A stretch of DNA of 64,000 nt from Anticarsia gemmatalis (GCF_050436995.1 NC_134763.1:1922001-1986000), one strand, 5' to 3'. Positions 43,395 to 56,959 are shown, counted from the stretch's first letter. A program made the numbers and translations. Notes: a model not told the origin generated them from the sequence alone.

Positions 43395-43610
43395 CACTGG
43401 ATTGACCCCCAGTGTCAAAGTTGTTCAAGCCACCCGAAATGCCTTTGAAATACTTAACAACTGTTATCTTGATAGACATACGACATTTTACGTACCCTTA
43501 CAACAATACAACTATGAGGTCACCCATCCGTGGAATGACTGCGCCAAGGGTTGCTTAAACCACAGATCGTTTAACAACGTGCAAACGTCACTGGCTATGA
43601 GCGCCTTATA
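43395..43610 (-). mobile_element. 5S-rRNA-like SINE, subfamily B
   Basis: 'cagtgtcaaagttgttcaag', 'gaggtcacccatccgtggaa' (box C inverse), 'aagggttgcttaaaccacag' (box A inverse). Outside these words it matches 26452-26700 imperfectly. Confidence 0.65.
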
Positions 43611-44099
43611 TTATTACTATAATAAACAATTGCCCTTGGTTTCGTTGCTACTTCGTAAACTACTAGCGGCTAGGATTTTCATAGTAGTATTCGTAGAAGT
43701 AATTTAACACCTTTAAACATAGTATTTTTCAGTAAAAATCCATAGTTTCATCAAAATACATTTTGTAAATAGAGCAAAATAAACACGAATAACAAATATA
43801 GAACTTTGTTTAAAGTTTAAATCTTTTTAACAATTTTACGGCAAAATATAACAGGAAAATATGAAGTTAAGGCACCGTTTATGCTTCTACAAAATTGAAG
43901 TAAAACTATGTAAGTATTTACCAAACACTAAGTTAAACTTTGAAGGTCTCCACTCAACTTCGGTAACACTAATGAACTTCAATAAAGTCACCTAAAACAT
44001 ACCTACCTGAGCCCAAAAACTAAGTTTTAATAAGTTCCCTGTTGGCACGACTCTAATAAGCTTTTTTCCACCGCCACAAACTTTACGGCCCGCAACGCC
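43611..44099. other. Gene-free stretch upstream of the exchanger gene
   Basis: No repeat or ORF recognised. AT-rich. Confidence 0.35.
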
Positions 44100-44493
44100 A
44101 ATAAAACTCCATGAACTCAGCTGAAAGTACGTGAGTCTAGCGAAGAGCCGCCGCGGCTTAAGAGCTCGCACTTACAATCGTGAAAACACAGAATTTCAAC
44201 GAACATTCCACCCGCCAAATACCCCCAAACTTCACCCCGTGCTGTATTAATTAAACCCAGGATTAGGCATCGGAACACAGCTATTGTTGTCATCCGTGGT
44301 CTGAACTCTAATGTTGATATTAACTTCTCTCGGAGAACACGATTAGTTCTGTTTAAAGTTGAGTTACTGTATATTGGGCGAGTGTATTACGCGGAAACGT
44401 CGGGCGAGGGAGCGGGGGCGAGGGCGGCGGTGCGTCGCGACGCTCAGTCGGGCGCCGGCCTCGTGCAGCGCCGGTCGCCGGCACTTACGCGGC
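44100..44493 (+). promoter_or_regulatory. Putative promoter or 5' UTR of the exchanger gene
   Basis: GC content rises sharply from about 44385. It may hold the 5' UTR, the end of an upstream intron, or both; an AG at 44346-44347 and others are possible acceptors. An in-frame ATG at 44359 would add 45 highly basic residues and is not preferred. Confidence 0.4.
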
Positions 44494-46154
44494 ATGCGGC
44501 CCGCGCTCGCCGCGATCGCGGCTTGTTGCGTGGTGGCGCGCGCCGAGCCGTCTGCGCGCCTCGCCCCGCGCAACACTACCCCCCACCATGTCCTCGCTTG
44601 CAGCGACGGCCTGGTGCTGCCCGCGTGGCTACCCCTCGAGGATGTGCCGACCCTGGAGATCGCCTTCCGAGGCGTCGTCTACTTCCTGGCCCTCATGTAT
44701 CTCTTCATCGGAGTTTCCATCGTCTCCGATAGATTTATGGCCGCCATAGAAGTTATAACTTCTAGAGAGAAAGAGGTGCGCGTGCGACGGAACGGCAGCG
44801 AACAGATCGTTGTCGTTAGAGTTTGGAACGAAACCGTCGCTAATTTGACGTTGATGGCTTTAGGATCTAGCGCACCTGAGATCTTACTGTCAGTCATCGA
44901 AATAGCCGGCAAGAATTTTGAAGCTGGAGATTTGGGCCCCGGTACCATCGTGGGGTCGGCGGCGTATAATTTGTTTGTCATTATAGCTATATGTGTAAGT
45001 GTAATACCAGACGGAGAAGTAAGAAAGATCAAACATCTCAGAGTGTTTCTTGTGACAGCGACGTGGTCCATCTTCGCATACGTGTGGCTCTACCTTATAT
45101 TAGACGTAATATCGCCAAGTGAAGTCGAAGTATGGGAGGGAGCGGTCACTTTCCTGTTCTTCCCTGCTACAGTTCTAACAGCTTACATCGCAGATCGACG
45201 ATTATTAGTCTACAAGTATCTTAAGAAAGGATACAGAGTTAACGAGAGAGGAGTGATCGTGGAAGCAGAAGGTGATGGTTCAGTTGAAATGGCTCTCAAA
45301 CCAGGCGGAGATGATTTCGCTTCAGACGACGAAGAAGGTAGAGAAGTGGAGAAATCTAGAAGAGAATACGTAACAGTACTCCGCGAGTTAAGAAGACAAC
45401 ATCCAGAAGAGGATTTGGAGACCGTTGAGAGAATGGCTTTAGAAACGTTGATGTCAAAAGGGCCCAAATCGAGAGCATTTTACAGAGTCGCTGCTACGAG
45501 GAAAATGACTGGCGGAGGAGATTTCTCCCGAAAAATATCAGAACGGGCTCAAAGTGACTTGAGTGAAGTAAAAGCGGAATTACAACGAAGAGAGTCCGGA
45601 TCACCGACATTAGAGCCACGTGGTCCGAACGTTCGGTTTGACCCAGATCACTACACAGTCATGGAGAACTGCGGATCTTTTGACGTGAGAGTCGTTAGAG
45701 CTGGAGACTTGAATGGCGAAGTCACGGTGCAGTATACTACTGAAGATGGTACTGCAGAAGCTGGGTCAGACTACATCGCTGCACAAGGAGCTCTGATCTT
45801 CCGCACAGGAGAAACTGAGAAGACCTTCAGTGTGCAAGTAATAGATGACGATGTTTTTGAGGAGGACGAGCATTTTTACGTGCGGTTGACGTCTCCTAAA
45901 GGAGCCTGTTTAGCGTCACCATCCACCGCTACTGTAGTGATATTGGACGATGATCATTCTGGTGTGTTCTCTTTCCCGCAACGTGACTTTGAGCTTACGG
46001 AGTCAGTAGGGACCTTTGACTTGAGGGTCGTGAGGACGGCGGGCGCCCGCGGCAAGGTCAGGGTGCCGTACTGGACTGAAGATGGAACAGCCAAGAACGG
46101 GGCGCAGTACGAAGCTGGACAAGGACACATTATCTTCGAAAACAACGAAACTGA
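44494..46154 (+). CDS. Calx: Sodium/calcium exchanger (NCX/Calx), first coding exon
   Basis: NCX proteins expel Ca2+ across the plasma membrane in exchange for Na+. The exon encodes 553 residues plus two bases and ends at donor GA|GTGAGT. The start was chosen because a signal peptide follows at once (MRPALAAIAACCVVARA). Then come five hydrophobic segments forming the first membrane half (about residues 51-235), with the alpha-1 repeat signature ALGSSAPEILLS (122-133) and GPGTIVGSAAYNLF. A basic XIP-like autoinhibitory segment RRLLVYKYLKKGYRVNERG (235-253) begins the large cytosolic loop. A CBD1 Calx-beta domain follows (about 377-488) with Ca2+-binding acidic clusters DDDVFEEDEH and LDDDHSG, and the start of CBD2. 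The rest of CBD2, the alpha-2 repeat and the second membrane half must lie to the right of the window. A large first coding exon of this layout is usual for the family. Confidence 0.95.
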
Positions 46155-48757
46155 GTGAGTACCTTTAAATAATCGCTTGATTGTTTCAGCAAATATTGTT
46201 TTAAATTACCGTCTCGGAGTACATATAATTTGACAGTCAATGGAGTTGAGTATTCCACTAAATTTACGGCTATCGTTATATTTAATAGCCTATAGAGGAA
46301 TCTAATATTCATGAGCCAAAATATAGCCTATCAATTTAGGAACATGCGAGTGAAGCTAAATTAGAAAATTACAGTTGTACGTGTTTGAAGCGAATTCGTC
46401 GTTACAACACGTCGCTATTTATGGTTTTTGGAATGTAAGCGGTACTTTAACTTGTTTCATTTAATATTAAAACATAAGTAAAGACCTGTGTGCACCTATT
46501 TCTCGAACTGATATATCTGACGATTGAATAATTAAAAACTGAGAAAATTACGTTTCAATTGTGTAAAATTTCAGCTTTAAGTCCACCCGCATCGTTAGGT
46601 CGAGTAATTGCGGTTAATATTCCGTTCCGTTTCATCGGCAAATTCCTTGATCAAAGAAATCTTAACGATTCAGAATTCCGCATAATTAACTTCTATGCGG
46701 AAGTCTTTATGTAAGTAGGTTGTGATGTGCAATGGTACCGAAAAAATGTCGTTGTAAGGTTTCGTGGTGAAGCCACAAAAGTGTCGAATGAGGTATAGAT
46801 TGGTAGCGCGATTAGTGACGGTTCGTTGCGTGATCCCGGCCTCTAACGTCAATGTTATTCTGAAATAATCCCCTTTAGATAATCCCTCGGTCTTGTCACC
46901 TTTGCTGACGTGTATTGGAGCGATGTTTTTGAAAATGGATAATCTTTGAGGTGTTTTGTTTCTTTATTAAGCTTAACTACTTGGGCGGATTTTACGGATA
47001 CGCTATTATACGTGGTTTAAGTAATCTTTACGACGGTAGATTTTATCGGTTCGTGGCCAGAAATAAAACTTGGTGTTTTAAAACCTTGATGGTTTAAACA
47101 TGTTACATATTTTTGTTCATTCGTTCGTGATAAATTTTTCGTTTCGTTACTGTCGCCTGCTTATTACTTGCTCTTATCATTATAACGTGATAGTATTACA
47201 TTATTATTTACCAGAAATTATATTTTTTAAATAGTGTTTATACAATACGCATTACGCTGATTTCATTTCATTTACTAATTTGTTTATTAAGTTGCATGTT
47301 GAACACATTTTTAAAAGAAAAAATATCATAAATTATTTTCTATTATAGAAAAAAATCATGGTTTGGTCCTTACATTATTTTATAATAGAGGAACTCATCC
47401 TATTACCTCAAATAATTAAAACTTATAAAAAAAAAACTGGCCAAAAAAGTCTTCACCCAATTTGAAGTCACTTGTATGTGTACATACATGTAAGTACACA
47501 TAAGTACAGTACACATAGGTACTGTGTACTCAAGTGACAAGCGTTACATGTAGGCTTTACGTTGAAGGTAGGAAATTGGGCCTTGTAGTGCTATTAGCTG
47601 AGGTTTATGTCACGTCGCAAGACAAACACCGACTGATTTGAATTCATGTATGGGATTTCGCACAAATGTGGATTGATTTTCCAAATAAAAAGGTATTTTT
47701 GAATCCTGGATTTGTGCCGTTTGATTTATTTGTATGTTTAACTTGCTTTTGTCCGGAAATTCGTCCGCGTGAAATCTGTTACAATTAAATTATTGTTGTT
47801 ACGTAAAATTGTATTGTAACTAATGTAACCAGCGCCGAAACGTCAAGCAATCCGAGATAAAATGCACGTCCGCGTTAATTTTTTCAAAGTATTTAGTATT
47901 AAATAAAAACATGCAAAAGTTTCAAGTTACGATCGGGGGTCTTGTTAAACGTCACATTAAATTTGATATTGTAACATAAATGTTGACGCTAAACAATTTA
48001 ATCTAAAGTAACATTAAACTGTGAAATAAAAAAGCAAAATTTCATCATAAATTTTAAATTAAATTATAAAAAGCAGATAGCTCATATAACAGCATAATAA
48101 GCAGTTTTAAATAATCTCATCTCATTAATGACATGCTATTAAAATTACGAAACCGCTTTTGTTTTACGGAGAATTACTGAAAATGGAAATTAAGATGTAA
48201 GTTCTAAGTAATAGAGTATATTTTCAGTTGATATAAATACGTTTGCTGACTCAGCAATGACAGTAGGACGGTTAATGGTAGAATCGTTTAACCTTATCTG
48301 AGATTTTGGGATGTAAAAAATGGATCAGTGGTCCTTACATTTTTAAGGATCTTGTTAGCAAGTATATTTGCTTTATATTGTTAGATGTTTTTTATGTTTC
48401 ATTAGCTGATTCGCGCAGCTCCGCTCACACTTTGCTGTTTACCAAGAAATAGGTATTGAACAACAAAAAATATATCATATGCTCTTTACTATCAAAAACA
48501 TGAGATTCTACTGATATCTCTCCCGTCAAATGAAACATAACAACGAACTAAACCGATCGTCACCTTTGATAAATGATCCGTCCAAGTTTTGTTCTGAGCA
48601 CTTACCCTGTTGTCATCCCATGATGTTGTTATGGGTATATATCAACTATATCTATACTAAGGGTCCGTTAAACGACCTCTCATCTACGACTATAAGTTAC
48701 CCTATAGATAAGGTGACAGTAAAAGTAAATAAATTAATAAATATCACTGGACAACTC

Positions 48758-49005
48758 ACACACGGTAATTTGATTCCAAACTAAGCAGAGCTTGTACTAT
48801 GGTAACCAAATAACTGGTAAACATACTTATATACTCCTAAATATATACTTATATACATACATTGACAACCGGTCTCAGAACAAATACTCGTGCTCATCAC
48901 ACAAATATTTGTCCCGGGTGGGATTCGAACCCACCACACGCAGCGCTAAGGTTATTGCGGCGAGGTGACCACTTTAACTACTGCACCAAACGTGCAGTTA
49001 AAGTA
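48758..49005 (-). mobile_element. tRNA-derived SINE (ggcgcagtggtttaagcgg type)
   Basis: Inverted copy: 'caactcacacacggtaattt', 'agcagagcttgtactatggt', 'gggtgggattcgaacccacc' (inverse of box B), 'actactgcaccaaacgtgca' (inverse of box A). Confidence 0.8.
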
Positions 49006-49171
49006 TGAAAACGAATGCCAAAATCCCACTTTAATCATACAAAAATGTTAATACCCGATTGATTTCGGACTAGTCAGTCAGTAGTCTAGTTTCGCCAACG
49101 GGTAAGTCCGGGCGAGGGGGACTAAACTATGAGTAAGTCTATAGTGTTACTCATCGCTTTGGAAATACTCA

Positions 49172-49435
49172 TCTATACTATAGTAATATTATAAAGCTGA
49201 AGAGTTTGTTTGTTTGATTGTTTGTTTGTTTGTTTAAACGTGCTAATCTCAAGAGCTACTGGTCGGATTTAAAAAAATCTTTCAGTGTTAGATAGCCCAT
49301 TTATCGAGGAAGGCTATATAACATCACGCTACGGTCATTAGGAGCGGAGCAGCAACGAAAAACGTTACAAAAACGGGGAAAATGATTGCGCATTCTCTCT
49401 TATGTGACGCAAGTGAAGTTCCGCGGGTCAGCTAG
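49172..49435 (+). mobile_element. Non-autonomous Helitron
   Basis: TCTATACTATAGTAATATTA start, GGGTCAGCTAG end before T. Confidence 0.87.
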
Positions 49436-49572
49436 TGTTTGAATAAGATACATATTAGGAATGCCTTCTTAAGTTACTGTACTTTTTAACAGCATATAAT
49501 AATATGTCTACTGTTGGTGATCCAATAAATAAATCAACAAATAAAATAAAATAAGATATTACTCTCAATGTG

Positions 49573-49930
49573 TAGCTCGTGGCTTAGTTTACAACAGCCG
49601 CACGGATCGATCTCTGAGGTTAAGCCGAGTTGCCGAGGTTGTTCCGTGGATGGGTGACCATCTTATACATATCGAGTTCCTCCGTGTTTCGGAAGGCACG
49701 TTAAATTGTGGGTTCCGGCTGTCATTTTCGAAGATCTTTGACAGTCGTTAACAGTAGTCAGAAGCTTGAAAGTCTAACAACCAATCTTACGAAGGGTATC
49801 TTGTTAATACCCAAGTAACTGGGTTGTGGAGGTCAGATAGGCAGTCGCTCCATGTAAAACACTGGTATCCAGCTGCATCCGGTGAGACTGGAAGCCGACT
49901 CCAACATAGTTTGGAACAAAGGCTAAGCGA
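49573..49930 (+). mobile_element. 5S-rRNA-like SINE, subfamily A, complete
   Basis: Plus-strand reference copy: 'gtagctcgtggcttagttta', 'gatcgatctctgaggttaag' (box A side), 'ccgtggatgggtgaccatct' (box C), ending 'tccaacatagtttggaacaa'. Confidence 0.8.
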
Positions 49931-50952
49931 ATATAATATATAAGATAATTAAGATATTATACTCTCAAACGCAATAATATTCGTATCGTAGTGTCGTTCG
50001 CTTAGTAGTTATAAAATAGGATGACTATTTTCCGATCAAATAACGTTACCAATTTGCCGCATTTATCAATTATATGGACTAAAGAGCATGTATTATAATC
50101 TATCATCCAGTCAAATAGTTAAATCGATGACCTAAAGAGTTACCGACCGCCAGAAATTCTAGTAAGTACACATTTAAGAAAAAAACTTCCCAAATTTTTC
50201 TTTCCGATAACATCGAAGCAAAAACCGAAAATACCCGTTACAAAGTAATACATCATCGTATATCAGAAACCGTAACTTTCAGCCTGAAATTACGTTAACT
50301 TCCGATTCCCAAACTTTGTACTTAACAGGAAAAAATATTGGCGGTTCTTTGAAAGTTCTAACAAAATTTAGGGTAGATTCACAAATTTTATCTCTTGTCA
50401 ATGTTTTTATGAAATATTTGACTTTCTGTTTTAGTCAATTATGTTAAACAGTCGGCTTTTTTGAGGCTGAAATTACATGATTTAATTTACTTTTGAAAAA
50501 ATAAAAGCAAGTAAGATACTTAATACAATGGTAAGGCTTTGGATACGGAAACGGATTTTGATCAATTTCGGCTTAAGTTTCGGATTCGGTTTCGATTTTA
50601 AAACAGTTTCAAAATTCGATTTTAACTAACCTAAAAAAAGATTTCCTTTCAAATTCTATATTAACCCGGATCTCCATCTACAGTAAAGGATTCGGATCTT
50701 ATACAACAGTTGAAATCGTGTGTATTTACGTGACAGTTAAATTACCTGATTGCGGTTAGGTAACTGTGCACTGTAAAGCTTTAAACTACTTTTTTATCAC
50801 TTCCTCGGTGCAATTAAGTCGTTCAAGGGCTTGAGGTACGAGTCACGACACTTAAACGCGCGATAAGATTGTCTATTTGTGGCCACGGTAACTACGAAAC
50901 TGATTAACTGGAGTGAAGTGAGCGAATTACATCACTACTTTTAGTTTCAACT

Positions 50953-51232
50953 GCACGTTTGGCGCAGTGGTTTAAGCGGTCACCTCGCCGCAACAACCGT
51001 AGCACCGCGTGTGGTGGGTTCGAATCCCACCCGGGACAAATCTTTCTGATGAGCACGAGTATTTGTTCTGAGCCTGGATGTTAATGTATATATATATATA
51101 TAAGTATGTATTTAGAAGTATATAAGTATGTTTATCAGTTATTTGGTTACCGTAGTACAAGCTCTGCTTAGTTTGGAATCAAATGACCGTGTGTGAGTTG
51201 TCCAATAATATTTATTTATTTATTTAGTTTAA
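50953..51232 (+). mobile_element. tRNA-derived SINE (ggcgcagtggtttaagcgg type), complete
   Basis: Box A in 'ttggcgcagtggtttaagcg', box B in 'gtgggttcgaatcccacccg', then a TA microsatellite and 'tacaagctctgcttagtttg', ending near a TTTA-repeat tail. No cloverleaf continues after box B, so it is not a tRNA gene. Confidence 0.82.
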
Positions 51233-51597
51233 AATTTTTTGCTCGTGGAAGAATTGTCAATCTTTTTTCCTTTCATTTATTTATATTTTAGACTATTTGA
51301 ATGAGTAATTTTATTCTTATATTTTCAGTCATTACAAACTTAAACAAAAAAAGTAATGTTTCGAAAATTGTCTTACAATCGGTTATAATTCCTAAAAATA
51401 CAATATTTCTTAAACCACAAAGTACATATAGTTTGCGCCAAAAAACTTTGCATGTGTGAGTAAGTATATACCTAGCAGCAAGCAACTGCGAGGATAAAAA
51501 GTTAGAAAAGGGACAGGAGCGAAGTGGTGCTCATGGAACGGAAAATCCGTCGTTGTTACCTTTTCATTACACAAATTCTTCTCCTATAATAAATTAT

Positions 51598-51893
51598 ACC
51601 CATTACTGTCCCACTGCTGGGCAAGGGTCTCCTCCCGTAATGAGGGAGGGTTTAGGCCTTGAGCCCACCACGCTGGCTAAGTGCGGGTTGGGGACTTTGC
51701 ATGCCCTCAATAAATGTATTAAACAAATTTTATGCATGCAAGGTTTAATCACGATGTTTTCCTTCACCGTTGGAGCATGTGATAATTATTTCTAATACAC
51801 ACATAACTTCGAAAAGTCATTGGTGTGTTGTCTCGGGTTCGAACCATCGACCACTTGCGTGGGAGGTGTCAACTTATACCACATATGATCCTT
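51598..51893 (-). mobile_element. tRNA-derived SINE (gtgatagccgagtgg type)
   Basis: 'cccactgctgggcaagggtc', 'gcgggttggggactttgcat', 'cgggttcgaaccatcgacca' are in inverted order. The box A end is eroded. Confidence 0.78.
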
Positions 51894-52149
51894 GCTTTTA
51901 TTTATTTACCTTCTTCGCAGCAGCCTGCTTTTTATATTCAGGCACACAAAGTTATTTGGCTTGCACTATAGTACTAATTTATTCTAGGTTATAAAATAGT
52001 AGCGGGATGCGTCATAAACATTACCGTGGAAGTTGGCAGTGCATACTCTTATATTTACAAGTTAGTTCACTGTAGTTTGGTTAGAACCGTCTTATATATG
52101 ACGTTGTAAACTTGGAATGAGGTTAGATGGAAAATGGGGTATTGTTCTA

Positions 52150-52245
52150 CTGGTCCTGTATGACAAGGGAAGTTTATAAGGATCGTATTAAGTAGCGTTC
52201 TTTGATCTCTGCCTACTCCTATGAAAAAAAGGCGTGATTTCATGT
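52150..52245 (-). repeat. Interspersed repeat 'aggggtaggcagagaccaga', inverted
   Basis: 'tcctgtatgacaagg', 'gtttataaggatcgtat' and 'tctttgatctctgcctactc' are the inverse of 42720-42820. Confidence 0.6.
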
Positions 52246-52439
52246 ATGTATGGTCTAAAATACATAAATATTAGCTTTTGCTCAAAACACGCCTACATTC
52301 CTTGTAAGTCCAGTTTGGTCACTCCCGACAGTCGCCTGATAATTCGATCGAGTAGGGATCGAGCTTATGTCGCAATCGACTGTTTCTGAATTTTATTTGT
52401 AATTTTTTTTGATACATTTGCTTTTTTAATACATCATAC

Positions 52440-52545
52440 AGACATAATATCACAACGCCTTATACCCAAAGGTGTCGGCAGAGCTGTCGAACCCGAGACC
52501 TCATGATTAGCAGTCGGATTTCGACGGCGTCACAGCTAGGCAGTG
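52440..52545 (-). repeat. tRNA-derived SINE fragment
   Basis: 'tatcacaacgccttataccc', 'gtcgaacccgagacctcatg' (inverse of box B) and 'gattagcagtcgg'. Confidence 0.55.
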
Positions 52546-52579
52546 ACTTTTATAATACTTACTAAAAAATTATAACACT

Positions 52580-52750
52580 GTGCCTCGATTCTCTTCTACT
52601 ATCGAACTGTCATCGAAAAATTTTGTATGAAAATCTGATCAGCGCTTCTGACGGGTGTCGTAGGAAACATTTTGGCAGTACATTCTAAATGTCAAAATTC
52701 GATAGCTAGCCGGTTGTCGGTAGTCGATAGTGGTAGAGAATCAAGCTACT
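52580..52750. mobile_element. Foldback MITE
   Basis: 'tgcctcgattctcttctact' and 'ggtagagaatcaagctact' form the inverted ends, with 'cgcttctgacgggtgtcgta' in the centre. Confidence 0.75.
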
Positions 52751-53164
52751 GAATGTGGTTCTTAAATAAATATGTACGTCACGATATTTCGAATAAAATA
52801 TTATTATGCTTTTGAAGTAGGTACTGCGATATCAAATAAATATTACAAATCTAAGTTCGTTTACTTTAATAGCATAATAAATTTAAGATTATTTGTGGAA
52901 AATTTCTAGAAATAAACTGAAAATTGGCTCATTATTAGACATTACGGCGAAGTAAAGTTCACCTTTAATGGAAAGTTCTAGAATATATTTTAGTTTCGTT
53001 GGTGCATTAGGACGGTTGATAAGCGTCATGAAACGAAAGTGTAATGTTATTTTCATTCGCACGAACTTGCTTAGTACACATTTTGAAATACCTTTTAATA
53101 AAATTAACCTTTATCAATATATTATGTGAAACTTAGCGTTGTATATTATTTAGCATTAAAAGTT

Positions 53165-53245
53165 TATCCAGGATTTAAGCAACGTCAAAGGCCTTCGTGC
53201 GGCGTAAACAACTTTGACACTAGGTTGACCATTATTGAACCATAC
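53165..53245 (+). repeat. 5S-rRNA-like SINE tail, subfamily B
   Basis: 'aacgtcaaaggccttcgtgc', 'caactttgacactaggttga' and 'ccattattgaaccata' match the 3' end of this subfamily. Confidence 0.55.
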
Positions 53246-54371
53246 GACAAGATGAAGATCCAGGATTTGAGTTTTGATTGCTTGCTGTTTCAGCATTTTC
53301 ACTGATCGCCGAAAGCTCAAAAGAAATGGTAGGGTCTCAATTTGAGCTATTTACAATAGTATGTATCATAATGACACTGAAAGAAACAGGTTTTTTTTGT
53401 TGTCTTAGCAAGTGGCCATCTATTGTGAACACGGAACAAATCGTTTTTCTATGCATTTATGCCTAGTTTTACAAATTAAAATATAATGGACCTTAATCTC
53501 CTATTTAAAAATCAATACTCATCTTGAACGTACGCCTTCAGGCACCTAAATATTTACCAATCTGAAAAGTATCAGGAAGTTCTAGATTCTAACGCATTTA
53601 CGCCTTTAAAACTATGTAACTAGCAGCACTACCAAAACAACTATAATTAAACTACTTCCAAACTTTGTATAGGAATTCAATAAAACTTTTTGATCGGAAC
53701 TCTAGTCTGCACACAAATTCAAATTAGGCGAGATTCGATTATAGCCGTAAGCCGTGGTTTACCGCGCGGTGTAAATCAAATTGAGACAGTCCGAATTAAA
53801 CAGGGTTACTGTCTTCTGAGGAAAGGAGATGCCCAATTACGGAATGTGACACCTGAAGGCCAGTTTGCGTGATGAAATTGTTTCAAATCTTATATCGATT
53901 GATTGCCGATCTACTTTAAATATCTCAACTAAATTGCATGTGAAAAATGCGTGCTACTGCTATTTTAGTTAGTAGTCGTGCTTAGTATTGAAAATAACTG
54001 GAGTTTTGCCCATTTGTACGACCATTTTGAAAGTTTTTATTAGGATTTATTTCCTTAAAATTGCAGCAGTAATTGCATTGACAACAAGCTTATCTTAAAG
54101 AAGAAGCATATAATGTACTAGGATATGATCTACTACACACCTACATTTTAATTTTAATCGCAGCTTTTAAAAGAACAAAGGAACGACAAGCAAACAAATT
54201 TACACATCTATAATATTAGTACGTACGATGCTTTAAAACTTTTACAGGAATTTAAGCCACCGTTTGGGGTCGAAATCGTGGGGTAGTAGGGTTACGCTCG
54301 TAATCTTTATCGGGAAATCTCACGGCGTCCGACCGGCGAGTCACGTGACCAGGGTTGGGTTATAGATAGTA

Positions 54372-54619
54372 CTAGCTGACCCGCGCAACATCGCTTGCGT
54401 CACATAAGAGAGAATGGCTAGAAGTTTTCCCCGTTTTTGTAACATTTTCTACTGGTACTCTGCTCTTATTGGTCGTAGCGTGATGATATATAGCCTATAG
54501 CCTTCCTCGATAAATGGGCTATCTAACACTGAAAGAATTCAAATCGGACCAGTAGTTCCTGAGATTAGCGCGTTAAAACAAAAAAAACAAACTCTTCTGC
54601 TTTATAATATTAGTATAGA
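54372..54619 (-). mobile_element. Non-autonomous Helitron
   Basis: Inverted copy from CTAGCTGACCCGCGCAACAT to TCTATACTAATATTATAAAG, between A and T. Confidence 0.88.
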
Positions 54620-54973
54620 TACATGGAGTTTAAAAATAAATGTCAAGTGTTTACGGTGTTTGTAAGAATAACGGCCAGTTTCACAGCTTATGAACTAGTA
54701 TCAGATAATCTATCTGCTAGATAAAGGCAGCAAGTCAAAACACAAGTGGTGAAACTGGGCCTAAGTTTTTTAAAGTTAACGGTTATCATGTATACTGTAA
54801 AATATTAAGACTGACTAAAAAGATAGGTTCTGTAACGAATTCCCAAAATAACTTAGTACTTTAAAAGCACGATAAAACTTTAAAATGCCAGCTTTTAAAC
54901 AGACACCTTCGTACTTTGCTTGTATTTAGGTACCTTTTATCAAAAGTTTCAGTGATCCCCTGATATAGTTTTT

Positions 54974-55265
54974 AGGGTAACGTACCCAAAACGCAAAAAC
55001 GGGACCCTATTACTAAGTCTCCGTTGTCCGTCTCCTTGTCTGTCTGTCATCAGGCTGTATCCTATGAACCGTGATAGCTAGATGGTTGAAATTCTTACAG
55101 ATGATTTAATAATGTTCCTATTACAACAACAAATTATAAATACTTTAATAAATATTTCATTGGCGCCAGATAACAAACGTGATAATATATTTTTACTGTT
55201 TTCTTTCATAAAAAATGTACAGAACACTCCATTTGCGAGTCCAACTCGCACTTGGCCGGTGGTTT
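54974..55265 (+). repeat. Lepidopteran 'gggtaacgtacccaa' repeat
   Basis: Runs from 'tagggtaacgtacccaaaac' through 'tcatcaggctgtatcctatg' to 'gagtccaactcgcacttggc'. A related inverted fragment is at 22370-22465. Confidence 0.6.
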
Positions 55266-55755
55266 ACCTCACCTCAGTTTAACCATAAGCATACCGCGCA
55301 AACTTTTGTATTATAAGGCCTAAGTTATTTCTGACATTACCAAGTTTGTAATGGCTAGTATTGTCCCTTGTAAAGCCATTTGCGGCTTACGCCAAATTGC
55401 ACGGTGTCAGCTTACAATTGCTTTCAGGCTGTCACTCGCTTAGCATCGATTTCAGGAGAATAAAGCAAAAAAATATACTTAAACGCGCGACTTTTCTGCT
55501 ACTATTAGGCTGTCTACCGAGTATAATATTTATGAAATATTGTAAAAAACTATTCAGCACATCTAGCGTATTTCAATGGAACTTTTTTTGACATATATTT
55601 TTAAAGGTCTCTGGCTTGCTACACACATATCAGTTCGGCAATATTTATTGTTCGCCCTGTGTCGATCGGTCGATTTTTGGGCGGCTTGAAGAATTTCGAC
55701 AGATGGTTGACCACTTTACGATAAAAAACACTAATAAATTTACACAACACTGTAA

Positions 55756-55870
55756 TAAACACATTACTGTCCCACTGCTGGGCCAGGGTCTCCTCTCATA
55801 ATGAGCTGCTCAAGTGTGTGCTCTGGACTTTGTGACCACTTGGGAGGTACCAACTTATACCACTCGGTTA
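55756..55870 (-). repeat. tRNA-derived SINE with internal deletion
   Basis: 'actgtcccactgctgggcca' joins directly to 'gtgctctggactttg' and 'cgaccacttggg'-like box B remains. The middle of the SINE is missing. Confidence 0.55.
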
Positions 55871-56959
55871 TGAAAAGGTAAAAAAAATCTTTAACCCAGT
55901 CAATTGCTCTATTGCGCTAGAGTTTAGCTCGTCGTTTAATGGATGCGATAAATTTAGTGATAGTGTTTTTCGCTTTTTGCTTTCGTATACGAGGAGATAA
56001 ATCGTGTAATATCTTTATGTTGTTTTTCTAAAGTAAGGTGAAACTTGTAACGTGTTTGTTATTGTAGGATAAAACTAAATGTAAATCTCTCTTGGTTTTA
56101 ATAGTCTTCAAACAGCCATCTCTGTACTTTTAGTCAATGACAAATTTTAGACAGCTATCAAAAAGAACACCATACAAAGATAAAAAAGTGCATATTAATT
56201 TTCTTATGTGTAAGTAGCACTTTCTTTGGTCATTAATTTTAGTAACAAAAAAGGAGTGTTAAAAGTTTGACCGCTAACAACATTGTCTGTCTGGGTGTTT
56301 TAGGCGAGTAAACCGATTCGTATGTGGCTTTTTTACTTCTGCCAGTATGTTTTGTGGCGGTGGTTCCTAGCCATGTTTTAGAAACATTTATTCAGGTATT
56401 CGTGTTATTTATCCAAAGCATTTCTTTTTAAACTATAACGACATTTTTATTGTATTGCAACTTTCATTTTACTTTGAAAATACAAAATAGTATACCTATT
56501 TTTCGCTCATGACTGTACAATTTCAAAAGAACTAAACTGCACCCATATCTGAAGGTGAAATCGATTGCACAAACACGACGTGTCTAAAATTACCTCAACA
56601 GAGCGATGTCATGGCATCAAACGCCGTCGATTTGACTGAATTATTCATTGACTTACTTTCCTTGGCCGTGAGGGAAATTCTACGGTGTACATGCCTTGGA
56701 TGTCGAGCCTTAAATAAGAAGTAGTTGGTGTACTCGAAGAAAAGGGTTAAGGAAGGATACTATATGGGAAATGATCTTTTATTTTGTGAGGGCTAGTTGC
56801 AAAACTTAGAGATAAGGACGACTAAGAACTGAAACTGTTTAAATTCGACCTGATTTGGTATAATCTCTAATATTTTCTATTTATAAGGACGATGGACAAC
56901 TGAGTAGCTAAGTAATTTTAAAATCCAAAACGGCGCCCTAGCCTGTTCTGTGTGAACTA

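Noticed and set aside
44359..44493. Upstream in-frame start of the exchanger
   Set aside because: It would put 45 highly basic residues before the signal peptide that begins at 44494.
47455..47540. Palindromic 'gtacacataagtacagtac' region as an operator or MITE
   Set aside because: Only short simple-sequence symmetry, no target duplication and no second copy.
50953..51040. tRNA gene
   Set aside because: Box A and box B are present, but no acceptor stem or cloverleaf closes and the sequence continues into a SINE body shared with 48758-49005.
53690..53872. 60-codon ORF in a GC-richer patch
   Set aside because: No recognisable motif and no splice sites that extend it.
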